Shown here: positions 43,827-54,300 of the stretch, in pieces | Numbering within the stretch: the stretch's first letter is position 1 | Layout: each line of letters starts with the position of its first letter | DNA from: Streptomyces lateritius | GTDB taxonomy: Bacteria > Actinomycetota > Actinomycetes > Streptomycetales > Streptomycetaceae | Reading direction: 5' to 3' | Assembly: GCF_014649715.1 (NCBI RefSeq) | Contig: NZ_BMTO01000022.1 | Span: 36,613-100,612 of the forward strand | Length of the DNA stretch: 64,000 nucleotides | Notes under the pieces: generated by a model | The model's database searches: none | What the model was told of the DNA's origin: nothing | The model's input: the letters and a program-made list of their open reading frames with translations, nothing else | Translations under genes and position numbers: made by a program

Positions 43827-45472
43827 GCACGGTCGCGACATGGCGGGCGATCCTGCCTCAGGTGCGCCGGATGCTGCGGAGCGTCACGGGCGTGGTCGGG
43901 GTGGGCCTCGGCGTCGGCGACGACCCGGGCAACGGGCCGGTGTGGCGGGTGTACGTCAATGAGGGGAAGGAAGGCGGCGGCGTACCGGACACGGTCCTGG
44001 GACTGCCCACCCATGTGGTGGTCGCACGCCGGGCCACAGCCACCGCGGGGCCGCTGGTCATCACCGCGGGGGCAAAAATCGAGACTCAACTCAGCCAAGG
44101 CGAGGGGGGAAGCCTGGGGTGCTTCGCCCGAGACCGCAACGGCAGGCCCGTCCTGCTCTCCTGCTCGCACGTGCTGTTCCCGGGCTTCAGCGTCATCGAC
44201 GACCTGGGGGTCTACTCGCCCGACTACAGCTCGTGCTGCTCCGGCGGCGACCGGGTCGGCCGGCCGCTCATCGACATGAACGTGAAAGCGCAGCACACGC
44301 AGAGTGGCGACTGGGTCGGCGGATACCACGACGGCACGTGGACGGGCGGGTTCAAGTGGGACGCGGCGCGCCAGGCGAGCGAGACGGACTGCGCCACCGC
44401 GATTCTCGATCCCGGTGTGCGGTTCCACAACGTGTGGCAGGTCAAGACCGGCAACACGGTGACCAGCATTCCGATCAAAGGCGCGGTCACCAGTGGATTC
44501 GGGATCGGCAAGGGGCCCAGTCTGGGTACTCTGCCGAGTCGCGAGCAGTACGTACGCGTGTACAACGCCGTCAACGGCCGGCTCAAGTGGGGAACTCTGG
44601 TGGGTCTCCCCTCGGCCGTTTCCGCCGGAGACCCCGACGGGATCCTCTGGATGGACAAGCGTGGGGACGCGTCGGACCGGCGGGCCGGAATTCTGCCGAC
44701 CTTCAGGCAATTCCTGATCCTTCCCAGGCCCACACCGGTCGCGGGCGAATCCTTGGAGGACAGCTACCGAAAGGGCGAGAAGCTCTCCTTCGAGCAGGGC
44801 GACTCGGGCAGTGTGGTGATCAATTACCAGAACTTCGTCATCGGCATGATCATCCGCCACTGGGACATCCGCAGGAATCTGGGGACTGACCAGACCCGGC
44901 CGGAGTTCGCCCACGTCGGCTTCTTCGGTGTGGCCACGCCGATCCGCACCGTGCTCGACCACCTCCAGATCGAGATCCCCGCCGTCGAAGAGGGCTGGTC
45001 CGGCACCGCGCCCAGCGCCGGCGACATGATCCACATCTTCCCCGACCGGCCGAAGTCCGCCGTCGAGCTTGCCCAGCGGCGCGGCGTGGAGCGGCTGCGC
45101 GAAGAGCTTCGTACGAGTGTCCGCGGGCGGCTGCTGCTGGGCAAGATCAGACAGCACCGGGCCGAGATGCGGAAGCTCATCACCTTGGTGCGCCCCGTCG
45201 CTGCCGCCTGGCGGGTCATGCAGGGCGCGGCGTTCTACCACCACTGCGTGCAGGGCGTCCGTGCGCCCGGACACCGCGTCCCGACCGTGATCAACGGGGT
45301 GACGCGTGCCCAGCTGGTCGAGACGATGCTGCCGCTGCTGGTCCACCACGCCGGTCCCCGGCTGCGCCGCGACCTCGAACGCTACGGCCCGATGGTCGCC
45401 GAGGCGCTGCTGCCGGTGGACACCATGCAGGACGTGCCGGTGGCGCTCGCCCGTCCGGGCGGAGGGTCGTGA
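43823..45472 (+). CDS. Chymotrypsin-fold serine protease with shared C-terminal helical module
   Basis: 549 aa from ATG 43823 (4-nt overlap with the first gene). The N-terminal ~90 residues resemble the lead segment of trypsin-like proteins that test internal binding (VTGVVGVGLGVGDD). His116 lies in LLSCSHVLFP, Asp189 in SETDCATAILD and Ser328 in FEQGDSGSVVIN. A cluster of Cys (SSCCSGG) is also seen in the first protease (TCCGAEC). Residues ~420-520 repeat the helical module of the first protein (IRQHRAEMRKLITLVRPVAA then AWRVMQGAAFYHH). Probably a paralogue of the first gene's modules. No signal peptide. Confidence 0.85.
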   Translation: MSTVATWRAILPQVRRMLRSVTGVVGVGLGVGDDPGNGPVWRVYVNEGKEGGGVPDTVLGLPTHVVVARRATATAGPLVITAGAKIETQLSQGEGGSLGCFARDRNGRPVLLSCSHVLFPGFSVIDDLGVYSPDYSSCCSGGDRVGRPLIDMNVKAQHTQSGDWVGGYHDGTWTGGFKWDAARQASETDCATAILDPGVRFHNVWQVKTGNTVTSIPIKGAVTSGFGIGKGPSLGTLPSREQYVRVYNAVNGRLKWGTLVGLPSAVSAGDPDGILWMDKRGDASDRRAGILPTFRQFLILPRPTPVAGESLEDSYRKGEKLSFEQGDSGSVVINYQNFVIGMIIRHWDIRRNLGTDQTRPEFAHVGFFGVATPIRTVLDHLQIEIPAVEEGWSGTAPSAGDMIHIFPDRPKSAVELAQRRGVERLREELRTSVRGRLLLGKIRQHRAEMRKLITLVRPVAAAWRVMQGAAFYHHCVQGVRAPGHRVPTVINGVTRAQLVETMLPLLVHHAGPRLRRDLERYGPMVAEALLPVDTMQDVPVALARPGGGS

Positions 45473-48400
45473 GCGGCGAGCGCGGCACCCTGGACGGGCT
45501 GGTCGGCCAACTGGTGACGCTGCTGTCGCCGCTGAGCGGGCTGACGCCCGCGGGGGCCCGGGAGTTCCTCGCCGAGGTGGGTCTGCCACTGACGGACGCG
45601 CAGGCCGCGTCCATCGCGCCCACGCTGAGCACCACCACCGGGTCCGTCGGCTTCCTCGTCGAGCTGCTGCGGGGACTGCAGGAGGCGATCGACGCCGAGC
45701 GGTGGGACGAGGTCCTGCGGCAGGTCCTGCAGGCCGGAGGCCAGATCAATGCCGTCCTCTCCGGCTTCGACGGGCTGAAGACCGCGCTCGCCGGCCTGAG
45801 TCTGCCCGGGTCGGAGCCTATCCTGGCGAACTTTCCGGAGCGGTTGTTCAACCTCCTGCTCGCCCGCTTCCTGGGTGGCAACCAGGGGGTCAACGAGCTG
45901 CTGGAGTTCCTGGGCGTCCTCGTGCGCACCGACCGGAACGTCGGCCCCGTCGATCCGCAGAAGCCGTTCTTCACCGAGAACGCCTTCCACCTCGACCGGA
46001 TCGGCGGCTGGCTGCGCGAACCGGACACCCAGCTGGGTGCGTTGTACGACTGGGGCGCACCGGTGTTCGACGGTTCGAAGGTCCTCACCGTGCTGGACCG
46101 GCTCGCCGCCTACGCCGGGCTGCCGTCCCTGTATGACAAGACGGCCACGCCCCCCACCCTGGACTTGCTCTTCGCCTCCCTCACACCCCGGACCGGCCTG
46201 GACCCGCGCGGCATGGCGGTGGAACTGCCCCAGGGCCTGACGAAGGGAACGATCGAGCGCACCGGTGAGCACTGGACGCTCACGCTGCGGCTGGATGCCG
46301 ACGTACCGGCGGACACCACGCTGGTGTTCCAGCCGGGCAAGGCCCGGATCGAGCCGCCGCAGGGCGCCACCGTCCAGGGCACGGCCGAGGTCGTCCACAG
46401 CTACCGCCGGGAGCCCGGCGACCCCGTACCGCTGCTGTCGCTGCCCGGAGGAAGTCGGGTGACGGCCGAGCAGCTGGATGTGGTCCTCCGACTGCGTGCC
46501 CAGCCCGACGGCACCCTCGAAACCCAGCTCGGCGCGCTGCTGCAGCGCGGCAAGGTGCTCATCCACCTCGACGGCGGTGACGGCTTCGTGGCGAAGCTGC
46601 TGGGCGGCGTGCGGATCGAGAGCGACTTCGAACTGGGCGCCGCGTTCACCCCGGCCGACGGACTGCGGTTCGAGGGCAGCGGCGGTCTGGAGATCCAGCT
46701 CGCCTCCCACGTCGGCCTCGGCCCGGTCGACTTGTCCGCGGTCACCCTGCTCCTCGGCGTACAGGACACCGCCTTCACCCTCGGCCTCACCACGGACGTG
46801 AAGGCGGGCCTCGGCCCGATCACAGCGGCCGTCCAGGGGATCGGCACCGAGATCCCGCTCGTTCTGGCGCCCGGCGGCCAGGGCAACCTCGGTCCCGTAG
46901 ATGTACGGCCCCGGTTCAAGGCGCCCAAGGGTGTCGGCCTGTCCATGGACCTGGACGTCGTCAGCGGAGGCGGGTTCCTGTACTACGACCCCGCTCGTGG
47001 CGAGTATGCGGGGGCCCTGGAGTTCCAGCTGGCCAGGTTCATCGACGTGAAGGCCATCGGGCTGATCTCCACCCGGATGCCCGACGGTACGCAGGGCTTT
47101 TCCCTGCTGATCATCCTTACAGCCGAGTTCGGCGGGATCGGCCTGCAGCTGGGGTACGGGTTCACCCTGCTCGCGGTGGGCGGCCTGCTCGGCCTGCACC
47201 GCGGCATGAACCTCGGCGCCCTGGCGGAAGGGGTGCGCACCGGCGCCGTCGAGTCGGTGATGTTCCCCAAGGACGTGGTCGCCAACGCGCCGCGCGTTCT
47301 CAGCGATCTTCGCGCCTTCTTCCCCCCGAAGCAGGGCACGTTCCTGGTCGGCCCCATGGCGAAGATCGGCTGGGGCACTCCCACGCTCATCAGCGTCTCC
47401 CTCGGGGTCATCCTTGAGATCCCGGGGAACATCGCGATCATCGGCGTGCTGCGCTGCGTCCTGCCGAGCAGGGAGCTGCCGCTGCTCGTTCTCCAGGTCA
47501 ACTTCGTCGGCGCGCTCGAGTTCGACAAGCAGCGCCTGTGGTTCTACGCCCAGCTGTTCGAGTCCCGGATCCTGCTCCTGACGGTCGAGGGCGGGATGGG
47601 CCTGCTGGTCGGCTGGGGGAGGGGAGACCTGGTCCTGTCGGTCGGCGGATTCCACCCCTCCTTCACCCCGCCACCGCTGCCCTTCCCGGCACCACCGCGC
47701 ATTTCGGTCGACATCATCAACCAGCCTTTCGCCCGCATCCGGGTGTCGGGGTACTTCGCCGTCACCAGCAACACCGCACAGTTCGGCGCCCGCGCCGAAC
47801 TCGTCCTCGGGTTCGATGAATTCGGGCTCCACGGCCATCTCGCATTCGACGCCCTGTTCCGGTTCTCCCCCTTCGCGTTCGTCATCGACATCGCGGCCGC
47901 CGTATCGCTCAAGGCATTCGGCGTCGGACTGTTCAGCATCCACCTCAGGTTCCAGCTGGAGGGCCCGGCGCCATGGCGGGCGCGGGGGCGCGGCTCGATC
48001 TCACTGCTGTTCTTCGACGTCTCCGTGGACTTCGATCTGACGTGGGGGGACGGCCACAATCCCACCCTGCCGCCGATCGACGTCCTGCCCCTGCTCAGTG
48101 ACGAGATCGGCAAGGCGGAGGGCTGGCAGACCCGGCTGCCGACGGGCGGGACGAACGCGCTGGTCAACCTGCGGACGCTGCCTGGCACGGACCGTCTGGT
48201 GCTGCACCCGCTGGGCACACTCTTCATCCACCAGCGCCTCATCCCGCTGAATGTGCGCCTCGACCGCGTCGGCGCCCAGCGGCCGCGCGACGGCAAGCGG
48301 TTCAGCATCGAGCCCGTGCCCGACAGCGGCCTGGTGCGGGTATCTGTCCCCGACGACAAGTTCGCCATGGCCCAGTTCCAGGACATGGACGACGCGGCGA

Positions 48401-50070
48401 AGCTCTCCCGCCTCCCCTACGAGGACCAGGACGCGGGTCTCGAACTGGCCGCGGCCCTGGGCGCCCTCGCGTCCGCCCGAGCCGTGCGCCGCAGCGCCAG
48501 GTACGAACTCATCGTGACCGACAGCAAGGGCCGCCAGGCGGAGACCACCCGGGCCGTGAACAGGGTGCGCCTGCCGGACACGACCACGGTCACCACGGAG
48601 AAGAGACTATGCAGGGTCAGTCCGGCCGTGTTCCAGCACCTTCTCGACGGCAGCAGCACCAGCCGCTCCTCCCTGTCCCGGCATGAAGCGACCCTCCGTC
48701 AGCCGTACGGCACGGACGACACCCTCCGGCTCACGGGACAGCGATTCGTCGTCGCCCACAAGCGCAACAATCAGCAGGCGTTTCCCCCCGGAACCGGGAC
48801 GTCTCCGGTGGGCGGGGGACCGGCGAGCTTCCGCAGCCGCACGACGGCCGACGAGGCACTCGCTGAATGGGTGGCGCAGGACCCCGGCCTCGCCGGAGCG
48901 CTGCACGTCATCCCCGAGTCCGAATCGACCGGCGCCACCGCGGTCCCCGGCGGATGGACGGACACCACGGCGATGCCGGCCGCCGTCGGCACGGACTCGT
49001 CCACCGATGCCGCCGTACTGCTCTCCGGAGGCCGGGTACTGCTCGCGGGCGGCGCGGACAGCGCTGGCGCGGCAGTCACCGACAGCACACTGTTCGACCC
49101 GGTGACCGGCACGTGGACCCCGGCCGACCGGCTGAAGACCGGCCGCCGCCTGCACACCCTGACCAGGCTCCGCGACGGCCGCGTGCTGGCCTACGGCGGC
49201 CTGGGGGCAGACGGGACCGCCTTGTCCTCGCCCGAGCTCTACGACCCGCTCGCCGCCCGCTGGACCGCCGGCCCGGCGAGCACCCCGCCCCGCCCCGTCC
49301 GGTACGGGCACTGCGCCACGCTCCTGGAAACCCAGAAGGTGCTCGTCACCGGCGGTACGGGCGCCCGCGGCCAGGGCGTGGCCGCGCTGCCCTCGGCGGA
49401 GCTGTACGACCCGGCGACCGGGCAGTGGAACGGCGCCAAGCCGATGACCGACGCCCGCACCGGGCACCAGGCCGTGAAGCTCCGCACCGGTCGGGTCCTC
49501 GTCATCGGCGGCGCGCTGCTCACCGGCCGCGGCCGGGCCGCGCTCGCCCAGTGCGAGCTCTACGACCCCGCCACCGGCGCCTGGACACCCACCGGGAGTC
49601 TCACCACGGCGCGCGTCGGGCACCAGGCGACGCTCCTGCCGGACGGCAGGGTGCTCGTCACCGGCGGCGACACCCCCGCCGGCCGCCCCGGCGGCACGTA
49701 CCGAGCCGGCAGCCTGGACAGTGCCGAGATCTACGACCCCACCACCGGCGCGTGGACGTTGGCCGCCCGCATGCCCGGTGGCCGCGGCCGCCACCGTGCC
49801 GTCCTGCTGCCGACCGGCAAGGTGCTGGTCCTCGGCGGTACTGGCGGCCCGCGCTGCCACGCCGGCTACCGCGACGCGGCCACCTACGACCCCGCCGCCA
49901 ACGCCTGGAGCGCTACCGGCGCCCTTGCCGCCGGCCGGTGGGACTTCACCGCCCTGGCCCTGGCCGACGGGCGGGTCCTCGCCGCGGGCGGCCGGGTCCT
50001 GACCGGAGCGGCCGCCCCCGGCCAGGGGGGTGACGTCCTGACGGCCGCTGCCGAGATCTTCACCCCATGA
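45469..50070 (+). CDS. DUF6603-type giant beta-rich protein with C-terminal Kelch propeller
   Basis: 1533 aa from GTG 45469 (GTGA overlap). Residues ~1-200 are helical (LVGQLVTLLSPLSGLTPAGA; FLVELLRGLQEAIDAERWDE). Residues ~330-1000 are alternating hydrophobic beta-strands with the DUF6603 pattern: ISTRMPDGTQGFSLLIILTA, LGYGFTLLAVGGLLGLHRGM, VANAPRVLSDLRAFFPP, GWGTPTLISVSLGVILEIPG, LVLSVGGFHPSF, GHLAFDALFRFSPFAFVIDI. Residues ~1150-1533 hold Kelch blades (VLLAGGAD..LFDPVTGTWTPADRL; VTGG..AELYDPATGQW). DUF6603 has no known function; Kelch propellers usually bind proteins. No membrane anchor or export signal. The Kelch tail is duplicated as the next gene. Confidence 0.8.
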   Translation: MSGERGTLDGLVGQLVTLLSPLSGLTPAGAREFLAEVGLPLTDAQAASIAPTLSTTTGSVGFLVELLRGLQEAIDAERWDEVLRQVLQAGGQINAVLSGFDGLKTALAGLSLPGSEPILANFPERLFNLLLARFLGGNQGVNELLEFLGVLVRTDRNVGPVDPQKPFFTENAFHLDRIGGWLREPDTQLGALYDWGAPVFDGSKVLTVLDRLAAYAGLPSLYDKTATPPTLDLLFASLTPRTGLDPRGMAVELPQGLTKGTIERTGEHWTLTLRLDADVPADTTLVFQPGKARIEPPQGATVQGTAEVVHSYRREPGDPVPLLSLPGGSRVTAEQLDVVLRLRAQPDGTLETQLGALLQRGKVLIHLDGGDGFVAKLLGGVRIESDFELGAAFTPADGLRFEGSGGLEIQLASHVGLGPVDLSAVTLLLGVQDTAFTLGLTTDVKAGLGPITAAVQGIGTEIPLVLAPGGQGNLGPVDVRPRFKAPKGVGLSMDLDVVSGGGFLYYDPARGEYAGALEFQLARFIDVKAIGLISTRMPDGTQGFSLLIILTAEFGGIGLQLGYGFTLLAVGGLLGLHRGMNLGALAEGVRTGAVESVMFPKDVVANAPRVLSDLRAFFPPKQGTFLVGPMAKIGWGTPTLISVSLGVILEIPGNIAIIGVLRCVLPSRELPLLVLQVNFVGALEFDKQRLWFYAQLFESRILLLTVEGGMGLLVGWGRGDLVLSVGGFHPSFTPPPLPFPAPPRISVDIINQPFARIRVSGYFAVTSNTAQFGARAELVLGFDEFGLHGHLAFDALFRFSPFAFVIDIAAAVSLKAFGVGLFSIHLRFQLEGPAPWRARGRGSISLLFFDVSVDFDLTWGDGHNPTLPPIDVLPLLSDEIGKAEGWQTRLPTGGTNALVNLRTLPGTDRLVLHPLGTLFIHQRLIPLNVRLDRVGAQRPRDGKRFSIEPVPDSGLVRVSVPDDKFAMAQFQDMDDAAKLSRLPYEDQDAGLELAAALGALASARAVRRSARYELIVTDSKGRQAETTRAVNRVRLPDTTTVTTEKRLCRVSPAVFQHLLDGSSTSRSSLSRHEATLRQPYGTDDTLRLTGQRFVVAHKRNNQQAFPPGTGTSPVGGGPASFRSRTTADEALAEWVAQDPGLAGALHVIPESESTGATAVPGGWTDTTAMPAAVGTDSSTDAAVLLSGGRVLLAGGADSAGAAVTDSTLFDPVTGTWTPADRLKTGRRLHTLTRLRDGRVLAYGGLGADGTALSSPELYDPLAARWTAGPASTPPRPVRYGHCATLLETQKVLVTGGTGARGQGVAALPSAELYDPATGQWNGAKPMTDARTGHQAVKLRTGRVLVIGGALLTGRGRAALAQCELYDPATGAWTPTGSLTTARVGHQATLLPDGRVLVTGGDTPAGRPGGTYRAGSLDSAEIYDPTTGAWTLAARMPGGRGRHRAVLLPTGKVLVLGGTGGPRCHAGYRDAATYDPAANAWSATGALAAGRWDFTALALADGRVLAAGGRVLTGAAAPGQGGDVLTAAAEIFTP

Positions 50071-50135
50071 GCCCCTGAAGTCCCGGACTTCCGGAGCCGA
50101 TGCACTCGAATGAACGCGATGAAAGGTTTGCGGCC

Positions 50136-51311
50136 ATGACCAGCACCACCTTGGCGGCCACCGGCCGGTGGACCGGCACCGGTGCCTTGCCGTCGGCCGC
50201 CGCCTGGTACGGCGTGCACGACAATGCCGTCGTACTCACCGACAACAAGGTCCTCGTCGTGGGCGGGCAGGACGGATCGGCCGCGGCACTGGGCAAAGCC
50301 GCGGTCTACGACCCGGGTACCAAGACCTGGACCGCCACCACTGACCTCCGGACACCCCGGCGGCTGCACACCGCCACCCGACTGCCTGACGGCAAGGTCC
50401 TCGTCGCCGGAGGGATCAGCGGATCGGCACAGTTCCCGGCACCGGGCCTGGCCGCCGCGGAGATCTACGACCCGGTGCAGCGCACCTGGAGCAGCACGGC
50501 AAGCATGCACACCGCCCGCTGGGGCCATAGCGCCGTTCTGGTGGGCAGCAAGGTCCTCGTTGCGGGGGGCACGACGATCCGCTCCGCCCAGTCGGTGAAG
50601 GCGCTGCGCTCCGCCGAGCTGTACGACCCGGCCACCAAGACCTGGACCGAGACGGGGCCCATGACCGACGCCCGCAGCGGCCATCCTGCCGTGGTGCTGG
50701 CCAACGGCCGGGTCCTGGTGGCCGGCGGCACCGTGCCCACGGCCCGCGACGAGGACACCGCCCTGGCGTACTGCGAGTTGTACGACTCCTCCGCCGGGAC
50801 GTGGAGCCCGACCGGCGCGCTGCTCGTGCCGCGCGGCCGGCACCAGGCCACGGCACTGTCCGGCGGCGCCAGCGTGCTGGTGACCGGCGGCCGCGCGCCC
50901 GGCGGATCCGGCGACGGCACCTTCGACCCGTTCAGCCGGGCGAGCGCGGAGCTGTACGTCCAGGACACGGGGACGTGGACCGCCGTACCGGACATGCCGG
51001 GGGGACGCGGCCTGCACCGCGCCGTGCCCCTCGGCCAGAGCAGGGTCCTGGTCGTCGGCGGCACCGACAACGCCCGCGACGACGTCGGATACGCGAGCGC
51101 GGTCGTCTTCGACATGGCCACCCGCAGCTGGATGCCGGCCGGAGGCCTGGCGGCAGGCCGATGGGCCTTCACGGCCGCCGCATTGTCGGACAAGCTCGTC
51201 CTGGTCGCCGGCGGTGTCGTACGGTCGGGGCTCGCCGCGGCCACGCCGGGAGCGGAGGAGCTCACGACGAGCGCGGAGCTCTTCGACGTCGACGCGACGG
51301 TCACGCCGTGA
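50136..51311 (+). CDS. Kelch-repeat beta-propeller protein
   Basis: 391 aa from ATG 50136; GAAAGG lies 9 nt upstream, and an in-frame ATG at 50100 is possible. Six to seven Kelch blades are visible: NKVLVVGGQD..VYDPGTKTWTATTDL; GKVLVAGGIS..IYDPVQRTWSSTASM; SKVLVAGGTT..LYDPATKTWTETGPM; and so on to KLVLVAGGVV..ELFDVDA. The order and loops match the C-terminal ~380 residues of the preceding protein, so it arose by duplication of that domain. It is separated from that gene by 65 bp, the only real gap in the operon, and overlaps the next start (GTGA). Confidence 0.88.
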   Translation: MTSTTLAATGRWTGTGALPSAAAWYGVHDNAVVLTDNKVLVVGGQDGSAAALGKAAVYDPGTKTWTATTDLRTPRRLHTATRLPDGKVLVAGGISGSAQFPAPGLAAAEIYDPVQRTWSSTASMHTARWGHSAVLVGSKVLVAGGTTIRSAQSVKALRSAELYDPATKTWTETGPMTDARSGHPAVVLANGRVLVAGGTVPTARDEDTALAYCELYDSSAGTWSPTGALLVPRGRHQATALSGGASVLVTGGRAPGGSGDGTFDPFSRASAELYVQDTGTWTAVPDMPGGRGLHRAVPLGQSRVLVVGGTDNARDDVGYASAVVFDMATRSWMPAGGLAAGRWAFTAAALSDKLVLVAGGVVRSGLAAATPGAEELTTSAELFDVDATVTP

Positions 51312-54300
51312 CCGCCAACGCCTACACGTTCCTGCCGTGGCTGCGATCCGGCATCGCCACCAGGATCACCACCGACCCGGTCGGTACGTCCCGGGCCACC
51401 GTCCCGGTGAAGCTGCGGGTGACTGGTGAGGCCGTCGACGGGGGGACACAGGTCACCCGTGACGTCGAACGGACTGTCCAGATCTACGGGCCGGGCGACG
51501 TCATCGGCGTGGCCCCCCGCGCGATCTCCCGCACGGAGCCACGGCCGTGGGTCACCAACGTCGAACCCAACTACCTGGCGCACATCGAGTTCTACGACGA
51601 GGACTTCCCGTGGCGCTACAGTCCGGCCGCGCCCGACGCCACGACACGCCGGCTGCGGCCCTGGCTCGCGCTGATCGTGCTCGCCGGCGGGGAGGACTCG
51701 CGGACCGGCGACCAGGCGGAGTTCAAGGACGGCACCGCCGCTGGCCGGCCGCTGCCGTTCATCACCGTGACCGAGCCGGACGCCCTGCCTCCGCCCGGAC
51801 AGCTCGGAGCGTGGGCCCACGTACACGTCGACGGCTCGCTCGACGCGCCCGTGTCCTCCGACGACATGACCAAGGTCCTCCCCGGGCTGCGGCAGGTGCT
51901 GCACGACAACGCCGACCGCGCGTGTGCGAGGCTGGTCTGTCCGCGCCGCCTCGACCCGCACAAGGGCTATCACGCGTTCCTGGTACCGGCGTTCGAGACG
52001 GGACGGCTGGCGGGCCTCGGCCTGGATCCGGCGCGGTCACCGGCGGCGCTGCATCCGGCGTGGAAAGAGGGCTACCCGGGCCAGGAGGCGCTCGGACAAC
52101 TCCCTTACTACCACCGCTGGTTCTTCTCCACCGGCAGCGCGGGCGACTTCGAGCACCTCGTACGGCTGCTGGTCCCCAGGGAGCCGCTCGATCCGAGCGT
52201 CGGCCGTCGCGACCTCGATGTGCACCGCTCGCCCGGCCCAGGCCTGCCCGGCATCACCGTGCCCGCCGAGCTGGGCGGTGTCCTGAAGCTGGGCGGGGCC
52301 CTGAGGATTCCCGAGCGGGTTCCGGATATCTGGGACAAGTGGGATAATCTTCAGGATCTCGGCCTCACCTACCCCCACCCCTTCCAGCAGGCCCTGGCCG
52401 GTCTGATCAACCTGGCCGACGACTACCTGACGAAGACCCCGGCCACGGCGCACATCACGCTCGCGGCCACGAACCCGGCCGCACCCGCGGGCCACGTCGA
52501 CCCGGTCATCACCCCGCCACTGTACGGACGCTGGCACGCGCCCGCCTCACGCCTGCTGACGGGTCGTGACGGCAACCCGCTCCCGCACCACCGCAACTGG
52601 GTGCACCGCCTCAACCTCGACCCCCGCTACCGGATCGCAGCGAACCTGGGCGCCCAGGTGGTGCAGAAGCGGCAGGAAGAATTCATGGCCGCCGCCTGGG
52701 CGCAGGTCGGCGACGTACTCGCCGCCAACGCCAAGATCCGCGCGGCCCAACTGGCGCGTGAGGTCGGAGCCGTCCTGCAGACCAAGCACCTGGACCCGCC
52801 GCCCGCACCGGCCAGGGAACCGGCCCCGCCCTCCGGCAAGGTACTGACCATCACCGCCCCCGCGCACGCACGCGTCGTCACCCGCTTCCCGGCCTCCCAG
52901 GCCCCCTCCACGGCCGAGTCCGAGTCCGCGGCCGCGACGTCGGCCGGGCCGGCCGAACGCGTCGCCGTCGGCTTCCGCGTGGCCGAGAGCCGGGTCACGG
53001 CGGCACCCCTGTCGTCGGCGATGCGCCGCATCACCCGGCCCGGATCACGCCTGATGCGCCGGCTGCCGTTCACCGAGGAGCGGCCGCCGCAGGCCCTGGT
53101 GCCGAGGATGGACGCCGAGTCCGGCGGTGTCACCGCCGCCGCGCCCAAGGCCAGGCCCGCATCCGTCGTCACACCCGCACAGCTCGACCAGGTGCTCCAC
53201 GGACCGGGCCCGGCGGTGGAGGCCGCCGTGGACCCCGTCGACCTGCTGCCGACGAGCCAGAACTTCACCCTGACCCTCCCCGGCGACTCCTTCGTCCCCT
53301 CGCCCGGCGGTCCCGACAGCCCCGAGGCAGCGGCGTTCAAAGGGGCGTTGCGCGATGTGTACCAGGGGTGGGACGACGCCGCCCTGGCCGGCCGCACCGG
53401 TCCACGCCGAAGGCTGCACGTCACCGACGCCACCGACGCGATGCTGGCCGGACTGCGCGCCGACGCCACCGTGCCCAGACACCTGCTCAGCTCGGTGAAC
53501 ATGCCGGAGCGGCTGGCACCGTTCGCCGAGCAGTTCCTGGAGGCGATGGCCTATCCGGTCCTAGACATGCCCATGTACCAGGCGCTCATCGACCAGTCCG
53601 TGGACCTGTTCATGCCGAACATCAACCGGGTGCCACCGAACTCGGTCACCCTGCTGGAGTCGGACCAGGAGTTCATCGAGTCCTACCTCGTCGGGCTCAA
53701 CCACGAGATGGCCCGTGAGCTGCTGTGGCGTGAATACCCCACCGACCAGCGGGGCACCCCCTTCCGGCAGTTCTGGGACGTGCGCGCCGTGCCGTCACTG
53801 CCGGGTGAGACCCCCGAGGAGCGCCGTGAGCGTCTGTACGACATCCCGCCGGTCGCCACATGGACCCGGGAGTCCAAGCTCGGCCGGCATGACAACCGTG
53901 ACAAGGGCGAGCAGGAGAACGAACTCGTCCTGGTGATCCGCGGTGAGCTGCTGAAGAAGTACCCGAACGCGGCCGTCTACGCCCATCGGGCCCGCTGGGA
54001 ACCGAGCAACGCGCAGCCCGACCCGACCAAGGAGCGCGTGCCGATCGAGCTCGTCGACGAGGCGAACCCGTCACACGACGAGATCCGGCTGCCGTTGTAC
54101 GAGGCCAAGGTCGAGCCCGACATCTACCTGCTCGGTTTCGACCTCACCTCCGACGAGGCGAGGGGCGAGGTGCCCACGGGCAGCGCGGGCTGGTTCTTTG
54201 TCATCAAGGAAAGGCCCGGCGAGCCGCGGTTCGGCCTGGACGTCGCCCCCGCCACCACGCCCCAACGCGTGGAGGTCTGGAACGACCTGTCGTGGCCGGA

